Origin: Siphonodentalium dalli
Lineage: Eukaryota; Mollusca; Scaphopoda; Gadilida; Siphonodentaliidae
NCBI GenBank assembly: GCA_032622095.1
Contig: CP136065.1
Span: 219,956,151 to 220,020,150 of the forward strand
Length of the DNA stretch: 64,000 nucleotides
Direction of reading: 5' to 3'
Within the stretch, counting starts at the first letter, position 1. The number at the start of each line of letters is the position of its first letter. The translations under genes were made by a program, and so were the position numbers. Positions 55,056-64,000 of the stretch are shown here, one piece after another. Under the pieces are notes generated by a model. It ran no database searches and was not told the DNA's origin. It worked only from the letters and a program-made list of their open reading frames with translations.

Positions 55056-55146
55056 TGATTGGCTCACGACCTGGGATGTTGCATTCTGATTGGCTCATGA
55101 CCTGGCATGTTGCGATCTGATTGGCTCATGACCTGGCAAGTTGCGT
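55056..55146 (+). repeat. Three tandem copies of a ~32-bp unit
   Basis: TGATTGGCTCATGACCTGGC plus ATGTTGC(GA/AT)TC, three copies. Each contains ATTGGCT, the inverted CCAAT box core. Confidence 0.8.
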
Positions 55147-55391
55147 GCCACAAATCGCAACGTGCATTTGAGTGAGAGACGCACACAAACTGTTAACCCT
55201 TTCATGTGGGTTGATGACGGGAACCTCGCTGGTGCAGCATTTATATTAAAGACCCTGTGCCACCACACTATCTGGCTTACAATATATTCTCTTAAAGAGC
55301 GTTCTCAATTACATGATTTTATTCCTATTCTCATCGTATTAGTTTAAATACTCTTGCGGGTCTTCGTGAAGCCTGTGTGATTTGAGTGACG

Positions 55392-55905
55392 TTAACCCTT
55401 TCATGACATGAGCTTCCTGAATGTTTGCGAAAACCCTGTGCCAATGCATTATCGACTCGCATCTATACGAGAATGCATTGGCTTAACAAATGTTAAACTG
55501 TTTTTTATAATCGTTAAAAAGATGCAAGAAAAAATGAAAAAAATTATATAATAAATTGGTAAAGAATATAAGAAATAAAGAATGCAAGAAAAAATGATAA
55601 AAAAAATGATAAAATTGTTAAAGAATGTAAGAAAAAATGATAAAGACAAAATGATAAAAATTGTTATAGAATGTAAGATAAAATGATAAAAAATGATAAA
55701 AATTGTTAAAGAATGTAAGAAAAATTGATAAAAATTATCAAAGAATGTAAGACAAATTTATAAAAAAAATGATAAAAAAAATTGTTAAGCCAATGCATTC
55801 TCTTATATATGCGACGCGACCTATGGTCGACTCGCATATATAAGAGAATGCATTGGCACTGGGTTTACGCAAACTTTCAGGACGCCACAGTCATTGACGG
55901 GTTAA
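55392..55905 (+). mobile_element. Double-hairpin element, family C, TTAA duplication
   Basis: TTAA (55392-55395), CCCTTTCATGACATGAGCTT; the right end CAGTCATTGACGGG then TTAA (55902-55905). An inner inverted pair, GAGCTTCCTGAATGTTTGCG / CGCAAACTTTCAGGACGCC, extends the TIR. The left hairpin is reduced; the right is complete. The spacer again is AATTGTTAAAGAATGTAAGA repeats. Confidence 0.85.
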
Positions 55906-56065
55906 CACAGGGATGTCACACTGCAATGTATTACACCACCCATTACTCATACTCATATATATACATCTACCACATACTGAGCTATTTTGCCCTCACCAAT
56001 ACCTTAGACATGTTTTAATTCGCGCACGACTGTTTTTTGCACGAAAAATAGTACGGTCGGATTAA

Positions 56066-56237
56066 TTTAAAGACCCATTTAATTTTCGAATGTCAAGATC
56101 ACATTATACACAACAAATTCCATATTATTTACCATTTGGAAGATGAACCCAATACATACATATTCCACCAGAATGCGAACAGATATATGTTTTATATAAT
56201 GTGATCTGCTGATTCGAAAATTAAGTGGGCCTTTAAA
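56066..56237. mobile_element. Intact ~170-bp MITE (TTTAAAGNCCCA type)
   Basis: TTTAAAGACCCATTTAATTT mirrored by TTAAGTGGGCCTTTAAA. The inner arms AAGATCACATTATA / TATAATGTGATC also pair. It ends 13 bp before the hAT-like element. Confidence 0.75.
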
Positions 56238-56242
56238 TAACG

Positions 56243-56808
56243 AATCTACCAGGGGGGAGTCGGATACATTTTTTCAGGCACGTATGCTGATTTTTTACTT
56301 TCGACCCTTGTTGTGACCCACTCACCCCCGCGTCCACATTTTTTTCCGTTTTCGGCAGTTTTTTCGACCATTTTTGGACACCCACCCCCTTTTAACACTA
56401 AAACAGAGATTTGCGGGGGGGGGGGGATTCACTGTAAACAGGTGTATGAATTTCTGTGCATACTATTAGTCATTGATGTTAACATTGACATGCAAACAGG
56501 AACAAGTCATTTTGGGGTCATTCGGTTAAAAAAACATGGCTACCAGCAGCCATCTTGGATTTCAAAATTCAATCCATTAGCATGGGCTACAGGCTATACT
56601 GTTTGTCTGATAATCATGAAATTTGTCATTTATGTTAATTTGACATATAGATGTGCTTTAAGCCAAACTCATTGCAAAAACAGTCAAAAAGACTTGCAGG
56701 AAAAATATTTTTGAGTTGCGGAAAAAAATGTTTGTTGGTCCTGTCGACCACCCACCCACCCCGGCATACGTGCCCGGAAAAAAACTTGTTTCCACCCCCT
56801 GAATCTAC
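56243..56808. mobile_element. hAT-like non-autonomous element, 7-bp duplication
   Basis: AATCTAC at 56243-56249 and 56802-56808. The element (56250-56801) starts CAGGGGGGAGTCGGATACAT and ends TTGTTTCCACCCCCTG, with inner TTCAGGCACGTATGC / GCATACGTGCCCGG. CAGGG...CCCTG ends are the hAT hallmark (usual duplication 8 bp). The 133-residue frame inside has no transposase motif. Contains a G run at 56415. Confidence 0.8.
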
Positions 56809-58136
56809 GAGAAAATAAGTGAGTTTATGGTTAATGGGTTGTATGTAATCAGTTAGTTTATGGTTAATGGGTTACATGTAATACTCAACTATGAACTACT
56901 TGGTGACTTCTGAAATCAGAATCTATTTTTCACTGTCGTCACTGCGTATACTTTTTCAGAGTTTCACAAATGTAATTAATTTCCCACGAATGCCGTTACA
57001 ATGTCGTTATCTCATATATATTTTGAAGACCTCTGTTTGTTTGTCTGTCTGTCTGTATGTTTGTCTGTCATTTATACAAATCTACGATTCTCGACCGATC
57101 GGGACGAAACTTGGTACGTGTGTGTAGTTTGACCAGGCGGTGGACGTTGTCGTATTGGCGATCCCGTGCGGCGCCCGCTTCGCGCATGCGCAGACGAGAT
57201 CTCTGAAACGGGTGGAGCAATCGACTTGAAATTTGGTATGTGAATGTATCTTGCCCCGGATACGAATTTTATCGGGTCGCCGAGCCCGTGCGACGCCAGC
57301 TTCGCGCATGCGCAGACCAGATCTCGGAAACGGGTAGAGCTATCGACTTGAAATTTGGTTTTTGAATAGCCCGGACAACGTCGGGCTGGGTAGAGCTATC
57401 GACTTGAAATTTGGTTTTTGAATAGCCCGGTCAACGAGAAAATAAGTGAGTTTATGGTTAATGGGTTGTATGTAATCAGTTAGTTTATGGTTAATGGGTT
57501 ACATGTAATACTCAACTATGAACTACTTGGTGACTTCTGAAATCAGAATCTTTTTTTCACTGTCGTCACTGCGTATACTTTTTCAGAGTTTCACAAATGT
57601 AATTAATTTCCCACGAATGCCGTTACAATGTCGTTATCTCATATATATTTTGAAGACCTCTGTTTGTCTGTCTGTCTGTATGTTTGTCTGTCATTGATAC
57701 AAATCTACGATTCTCGACCGATCGGGACGAAACTTGGTACGTGTGTGTAGTTTGACCAGGCGGTGGACGTTGTCGTATTGGCGAGCCCGTGCGGCGCCCG
57801 CTTCGCGCATGCGCAGACGAGATCTTGGAAACGGGTGGAGCTATCGACTTGAAATTTGTTATGTGAATGTATCTTGCCCTGGATACGAATTTTATCGGGT
57901 CGCCGAGCCCGTGCGACGCCAGCTTCGCGCATGCGCAGACGAGATCTCGGAAACGGGTAGAGCTATCGACTTGAAATTTGGTATGTGAATGTATCTTGCC
58001 CCGGATACGAATTTTATCGGGTCGCCGAGCCCGACTTGAAATGCATGCGAAGACCAGATCTCGGAAACGGGTGGAGCTATCGACTTGAAATTTGGTTTTT
58101 GAATAGCCCGGACAACGTCGGGCTCATCGGCTAGTC
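56809..58136 (-). repeat. Tandem duplication (~620-700 bp) of flank plus family E1 element
   Basis: GAGAAAATAAGTGAGTTTAT and the following ~620 bp start at 56809 and again at 57429. Each block holds ~200 bp of unique sequence and a reversed family E1 element (CAGA tail at 57028-57068 and 57657-57692; GCGCATGCGCAGACGAGATC modules). The right block has one more module and ends with AGCCCGACGTTGTCCGGGC-complement text and ACTAGCCGATGAGCC (reverse) at ~58136. Confidence 0.8.
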
Positions 58137-59158
58137 TATTATATATTTTGGAAGATCTGTTTGTTTGTTTGTTTGTTTGTTTGTGTGTGTGTGTGTGTAA
58201 TCGATAAACTCGAAAACGGCCGACCCGATTTCGATGAAACTTGGTATGTGGGGGTATTTTCGGGTCAGGAGTAACATAGGCCTATTGATTTTCAGATCCG
58301 AGGTCAACTTTTCACGTGCCGAGGTCAAATCTGTTTTTACGCTGTGTTACGGGACTTTCATTTGAGTTCGGTGCTTACAAATCGATTCGAAACAGCGCGA
58401 ATAATTAAATGCCAGTCATAATAATGACACTGTGAGAATCTTTCGTGTTTCCTCTTTCCAACGATATATAATGCGTATGTATCCGTTTTAGTTATCTGCC
58501 TCAATTATCAAGAAGAAGTGGTACTATCTTCCGTCAGGATAAAAACAATGCGTAACTTCTAAGACGTCGTTAGAGTTCATAACGTTAGATCACGTTAACG
58601 CTTAACCGGCCGATGCATTTGACTGTTTCAGACGTCTTGGCGATATCTCGGGCACCGATGGTAATTTATCTTTACGTTGAAACTTGATAATTAATGAGCG
58701 TGTGTATATGAGGCGCGTTTATATACTTGAGTCTTGGCGATATCTCGGGCACCGATGGTAATTTATCTTTACGTTGAAACTTGATAATTAATGAGCGTGT
58801 GTGTATGAGGCGCGTTTATATACTTGAGTGGAAATCAAATCGGGTTAAACTGGCGGATTTTTACGGACGAAATTTGATGCATAGGGTATCTCGGTATCCG
58901 CTGGGCCGATTTCCCGGTATCCGCTGGGCCGATTTCCACCATTTTTGGGGTGTTGGTGTTTGACCCCACCTGACCTTCAAAATGGTCAATTCAAGGTCAA
59001 ATCGGGTAAAACCGGATGGATTTCGACGGGTACTTTTGTCGGGTACTTTTGTTCGGGCACTGTGTTTTGGACGGGTCAAATCGTGACCCCCACTTGACCT
59101 TGGCCTTCAAAATAGACAATTCAAGGTCAAACCCGGACGAAGTCGGGTCACCTTCTAG
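58137..59158 (-). mobile_element. Modular repeat, family E2, reversed, abutting family E1
   Basis: Read on the minus strand it starts ACTAGAAGGTGACCCGACTT (59158) and ends in CACACACAAACAAACAAACA and CTTCCAAAATATATAATAGA (58137). About 500 bp of other sequence (58330-58830) interrupts it, including a ~96-bp direct duplication (GTCTTGGCGATATCTCGGGC) at 58636 and 58731. Family E1 ends exactly where this begins. Confidence 0.7.
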
Positions 59159-59567
59159 TTCCATATATACAGGGAGGCCGAGAACAGTGGCCGTGCTACA
59201 TAGTGTGTTATGTTATTACTGATAGGAACTGATTGTCCCATTATGGACCCTGGTCTTTGTGATCAGATTATATATCACTTCCGGTTTAATGTTGATTAGT
59301 TATCCATGTGTGTTTGACACTAACTCTAACCTACCGGACGGGGAACTACAACCCCAACCCTGACAGGGATGGGACGGAAATAGACGGGCGGTGTCGGCCT
59401 GTCGGGTGTGACGAGATATTGGATGCAAGGGGGAGACGTGAGTTGATCAAACCTTAACCGGGCGGGAGAGGACGCGACGGGATCCTAACCGGGAAAGAAT
59501 TGTATAGAATTAAGACGAATTTGATATCCATTGTTATCACATAATCACATTTTAACAAGGAAAAACG

Positions 59568-59886
59568 ATCTCGAAACGGCTGGGGTTTAAAAGAAAATAA
59601 TATGATTTCCTTATCACAACCAAAGAGGGAGTAAAGACACCTTCAAGAAAAAATATAATTCCATTTTAATTTGTCTTTTCATGTTGCAAAATTGTTCGAT
59701 CACCTTTATCACCCATATTTATCTCACAGTCAACACTAGATAACCCAACAAAAATCGAATATCATAATTATATTCTAATTAATATAATAATAACGTTCAG
59801 GAATTATTGCGCTGAGCTCGCATGTCACTGCGCGTGCCGATAATACACGTGTGTCTTACTCAAAATGTGAGGCCGAGTTTAGGGGA
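59568..59886 (+). repeat. Dispersed repeat, partner of 15565-15870
   Basis: See the first copy; here AACGATCTCGAAACGGCTGG to AATGTGAGGCCGAGTTTAGG. Flanking 59330-59480 and 59885-60065 are rich in GGGACGGGATGG-like G tracts, possibly a worn GC repeat. Confidence 0.7.
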
Positions 59887-60124
59887 TAATGGATGGGGAA
59901 GTGGTATCGATGGGGCGTGACGGGATGGGATTGGACGGGGCGGGACGTGATTGTACCACAACAGGGCGGATTAGTCGAGACGGAACACTAATATTCTAAC
60001 CCAAATGACCATATATAACGCTTAAACTAACTGTAACGTGACGGATTGGGGCGGGATCCTAACGATAACCTTGACATGGCGGGAAGTTACTAGATATGTC
60101 CAGATTTGGTGCAAAATATATACA

Positions 60125-60692
60125 ACTAGAAGGTGACCCGACTTCGTCCGGGCTTTGACCTTGAATTGTCCATTTTGAAGGTCAAGGTCAAGTGGGGTCA
60201 CGATTTGACCAGTCCAAAAACACTGCCCGGACAAAAGTACCAGACAAACGTGCCCGTCGAGGTCAAGGTCTGGTCGGGGTCACGATTGGACCCGTCCAAA
60301 ACAATCAGTGGACAAAAGTAACCCCACGTATCAAATTTCGTCGAAATCCCATCAAAATTGGCGATTTGACCTTGAAGTTACCCGATTTCAAGGTCAAAGG
60401 TTTGTGTCAAATCTCACGTAGCACGGGCAAATGAATACGCTTACGAGACTCGCCATAAGAAAGTACCCACACATACCAAGTTTCATCGAAATCCCGTGAT
60501 ATTGAAACGCCCCAATTTCAAGGTCAAGGTGACGTCGCACGGACAAATTAATATGCATATGTTCGTCCCCGGCCGAAAATACCCCCACATACCAAGTTTC
60601 ATCGAAATCGGGTGGGCCGTTTTCGAGTTCATCGCGAACACACAGACAGACACACAGACACACAGACAGATCTTCCAAAAATATATAATAGA
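60125..60692 (+). mobile_element. Modular repeat, family E2, plus strand
   Basis: Starts ACTAGAAGGTGACCCGACTT. Modules contain CACATACCAAGTTTCATCGA and TTTCAAGGTCAAGGTGACGT. It ends ACACAGACAGACACACAGAC, TCTTCCAAAAATATATAATA at 60692. It is the shortest and cleanest copy in the window. Confidence 0.75.
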
Positions 60693-60875
60693 TTTGTGGC
60701 AAAAAACAAGTCCGATTTTTGAAACGACTTCCAAATGTAAGTTTTTTTTAACAAGGATAGGTGAACTATTTTCATTTTTCTAGTTGGAGCTATTCTCTGA
60801 CAAGCATTTGTCGAAATTTATTATTGGACAACCAGCATCACAAACATATAATATAAGTGACCGTTGTTATGTGAT

Positions 60876-62022
60876 TCTACATTCTACACAATATGTGTTA
60901 CATTTAATTTTAAACAAAATAAATTGTGTAGAAATGACACATGACAAATATGTGTTTCCTCAACGTTGGATATGAGTGAATATATGAGTGTATCACAGTT
61001 ATTAGATAAGATGTGTTCTATTGGAGACACAACACACGTAAATGCTACCACAGAACAGAAAATTGGCAGCAGCTTTAAAATTTGTTATACACTGTGTTTG
61101 TGTCAAAACTGAACAACAAATGATTGTGTAGCACGCAGTTCTAAATCTGCTGCCAGATTTAAATATGGTGGCTTTTACGAGGTTTGTGTCTCAAGTAGAA
61201 CATATCTCATCTACTAACTATAATATACTCACATATTCACTCATAATGGCTGCGGACTCACGTACCACAGTAGCGATGGCATAGTAGGTGTGACAATTTA
61301 TTATGGTGGAGTTTGGTGACAATTTGTCGCCACAGTTAATATGCCATAGCTAGCCGTGTCGCCCGCTGCATATTCGCACAATGAGTCTACCAAGCTCTAC
61401 CAGCGACGGTCGATATCTCAAGGGTGTATCTACCCGATTGTCTTGTCCATGTTGATCTTTACTCAACACGCAGTGTTATATTTTGCATGCTAACACACAA
61501 GTCCACTTGATAACTTAATGAATAACCCATCTCAACAGCCATGATTGTTCTTACTAATGAATTTAATATAAGTAGATAAACATGCATGCATTGAGATCAT
61601 ATTAAAACACGACCACAATAATGATATGTGAGTCAATGAGGAATTGCCACCAGGCCACGGTCAAACACAATTCTGGACGATCTATCGTGCAATTATATAT
61701 ATCGTCGTGAGTACAATTTAGCAAAACGTAATGAGTAGAGATCAACCTTGGTGAAAAGCAATGGTTAATTGGTCCAGTCGACTCATTGTGCGGAAAATCA
61801 GCGGGCGACATGGACAGCTATGGCACAGAATTATGATGGACCAATTGTCACCAAACTCCACCATAATAAATTGTCACACCTACTATGCCATCGCCACTGT
61901 GGTACGTGTGTCCGCAGCCATTCATTGTTGTGAAAATTCCACCGACACATATGTGTCATGTGTCATTTCTACACAATTGTGTTTAAGATTAAATGTAACA
62001 CATATTGTGTAGAATGTATACA
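60876..62022. mobile_element. Large foldback with mirrored arms
   Basis: TCTACATTCTACACAATATG (60877) mirrors CATATTGTGTAGAATGTATA (62002). Inner blocks GACTCACGTACCACAGTAGC, GGCATAGTAGGTGTGACAAT and CACCAAACTCCACCATAATA pair between 61243-61390 and 61780-61926. The left arm is interrupted by another foldback (60972-61244). No transposase frame is present. Confidence 0.7.
60972..61244. mobile_element. Small foldback nested in the left arm of the larger one
   Basis: ATGAGTGAATATATGAGTGT mirrored by ACTCACATATTCACTCAT at 61244. Inner arms AGATGTGTTCTATTGGAGAC / GTCTCAAGTAGAACATATCT also pair. The right arm of the larger foldback lacks it, so it inserted later. Confidence 0.7.
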
Positions 62023-62189
62023 TATTTGTTCTAAGATTGTACATTTACATCGTGGTGGTTTTTATAACTCAAGAAAGATTAAGAGACAAAACTGCCATTG
62101 GCTTTTGCCGATAAATTGGTGTGTTTCAGTTCGCGCGCCATGCATGGCTGACAACTGCGAGTAAGGTAACTATACGGGGACTATGAAAT

Positions 62190-62644
62190 GTGACCCGCCA
62201 TATCAAATCCAGTCGGAAGTCGGGATTGTTTGTACCCTGTGCCAATGCATTCTCTTATATATGCGAATCGACCATAGGTCGCCTCTCATATATAAGAGAA
62301 TGCATTGGCCTAACAATTGTTTACAATTTTTATAATTTGTTCTTGTATTCTTTAACATTTTTATAATTTCACCCATACAGAGCCCCAGACAAACGAGCAG
62401 ACGACACTCTTCTATGTGCTTCTATATATGTGTGGGGCTCCCTGCAGGGTAATGGATGTTTTTTATTTTATGTCCTAAAAATTGTAAGAAACATTTATTT
62501 AAAAAACATGATAAAAAATTGTTAGGCCAATGCATTCTCTTATATATGCGAGTCGACCTATGGTCGACTCGCATATATAAGAGAATGCATTGGCACAGGG
62601 TAAAAAAATCCCGACTTCCGACTGGATTTGATATGGCGGGTCAC
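62190..62644 (+). mobile_element. Double-hairpin element, family A, complete
   Basis: GTGACCCGCCATATCAAATC (62190) to GATATGGCGGGTCAC (62644), flanked by AAAT on both sides. The right hairpin is unusually perfect: GCGAGTCGACCTATGGTCGA CTCGC reads the same on both strands. No reading frame of note. 62645-63481 holds nothing recognised. Confidence 0.9.
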
Positions 62645-63481
62645 AAATGTGCAAAACAATGATGGGCTACATCACGTTATACCAGGGCGACGGGTTAACC
62701 AACATATATGTACGAGGGCATGAGAATGTCGGGCGATGCTACATAAGTAGCTGGGCAATGCATGGGCAACAAAACAACCACACAAAGTGTTGGTATTTGT
62801 GGTAACCCTATCTATCATCTATTAGTGAAACCTTTTACGAAATTTATCTCTGCGTATTTAATATATTTTAGTCTCAGTTTGGTGCGAAGTACAACTATAT
62901 CTCAAGTTCATCGGGTAGAGTTTGAGTTGATTTATCTTCTGTTACAATTCTCCAATATAACGGCATATTATCCTCTCGTGAAATCTCGGTTTTCCTCGTT
63001 AAACCCGTTATCTGGTTATCTATAGTGTCAGGTTACAGTTTCACTTGTTGTCATGTAGGTAGCTGATACACGAATAACAATGGTGTACTTCACATCTCAA
63101 ACAGTTATTTAGGACATTGAATCTATACGACATTCAAGTTATGCACGTGGTCTACTGAAATTTGTTCATGCAAAGAACATAAACATATAACGTTGGTAGT
63201 GTGTATTTGGGAATTCTATAGTCGAGCACGCGATTGACAAACAAACAACTTGAACAATCTAACACATAACGCTCCCAGTAAATGCGATCTAATTGTTTGG
63301 AAATTACCTCAAAATGGCAACAAGCAGAATGTTGCAGCGATTCGTAAAATAAAACTTTTATAGCGCAAGTAATTCATCGCTTTTGTCACATGTCGGTGAT
63401 CAAAATTTCTCGATAAATACACGAGATACATACTTCGCTACACGTGAACTCGATATGTAAAAAACAAACAAACAAACTTAT

Positions 63482-63908
63482 TAAAGGTACTCATTACTAT
63501 TTATTTGGCTTCGGGAGTAAACATATTTGATTCGAGTCGAGGAACCAACCCATTAAAGCTCAGGGTGATTATATATCCGATTTTTGAAGTTTGCTATTTC
63601 TATTGTTTGTGGACCAGAAGCACGTGGTCAAACGGACGAAGATGCGGATGAAGGTGGGTAGCTCTAAAATCAAATCCTAATAATAACCACTTGTTTTAGA
63701 GTTATCCACCTTCATCCACATCTTCGTCCGTTTGACCACGTTCTTCTGGTCCACAAACAATATAAATAGCAAACTTCAAAAATCGATATCTAATCACCCT
63801 GAGCTTTGATAGGTGGGTTAATTCCTGGACTCGAATCATTTATTTTTTTTACCCCCGAAGCCAAAGAAATAGTAATTTACGAGCGTCTGATCGGATTGAG
63901 TACTTTAA
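63482..63908. mobile_element. Foldback element with ~190-bp arms
   Basis: TTAAAGGTACTCATTACTAT (63480) mirrors the right end near 63905. TTTGGCTTCGGGAGTAAACA, GAACCAACCCATTAAAGCTC, CCAGAAGCACGTGGTCAAAC and AGGTGGGTAGCTCTAAAA pair across a short centre (~63690). Fragments of the family lie at 25720, 38310, 49010 and 54080. Confidence 0.8.
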
Positions 63909-64000
63909 AATCATAAAAGTTATCGGCTCAAAAATAAGCAAAGGTCACTCTTCTTCGGCGTCGAATATTAAAGGGCGTCAGAAGTGAAAAATTACCATAT

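Noticed and set aside
56313-56714. 133-residue frame as a transposase
   Set aside because: It lies inside a 552-bp hAT-like non-autonomous element and has no BED finger, DDE or dimerisation motif.

Overview
This is a eukaryotic window, most likely from a marine invertebrate and possibly a mollusc or other lophotrochozoan (an inference from repeat style, not proven). It is AT-rich, almost free of long reading frames, and full of TIR elements, foldbacks, SINE/LINE relics and minisatellites. There is one spliced animal developmental gene, and a vertebrate-type TTAGGG-like tract. No bacterial operon, rRNA or CRISPR is present.

Genes. (1) An Ovo/OVOL-type zinc-finger transcription factor lies on the minus strand between 53150 and 40278. 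I assembled it from four exons that a plain ORF scan largely misses: a SNAG-type start exon (53150-53072), an acidic/serine-rich exon (45122-44839), an exon with fingers 1-2 (41921-41751) and a last exon with fingers 3-4 (40507-40278). (2) A small secreted saposin-like gene (10999-10472, minus) has a TATA box but two apparent single-base frameshifts. (3) A possible short exon lies at 11951-11618. (4) A decayed LINE reverse-transcriptase tail lies at 2320-1719.

The most unusual element is at 4401-9620. Two ~450-bp units in direct orientation, each with its own 18-bp terminal inverted repeats, bracket 3.4 kb. That interior carries an apparently intact I-PpoI-like His-Cys box nuclease gene (plus strand) and, converging on it 20 bp away, a Mutator-type DDE transposase gene (minus strand, one intron, two opposite frameshifts). 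The left unit is split by an 891-bp insertion with 15-bp target duplications carrying a 226-residue Gag-like reading frame.

The rest, region by region. 12785-13857 is a 19-bp minisatellite with higher-order structure. 14.3-18.6 kb is a cluster of double-hairpin elements. 19.8-22.4 kb holds tRNA-derived SINE sequence and modular ~140-bp repeats with ACGG tails. 23.0-25.5 kb has a TTAA foldback, a hairpin element, a telomere-like tract and a further foldback. 28.1-35.4 kb is modular repeats around a featureless AT-rich stretch. 35.6-40.2 kb is a row of TIR/foldback elements ending in one with GACAT target duplications 57 bp past the Ovo stop codon. 41-53 kb is Ovo introns filled with the same families. 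54-64 kb is TIR elements, modular repeats with CAGA tails, and foldbacks.

One double-hairpin core containing TATATAAGAGAATGCATTGG recurs about 25 times and sits inside three different sets of outer termini.
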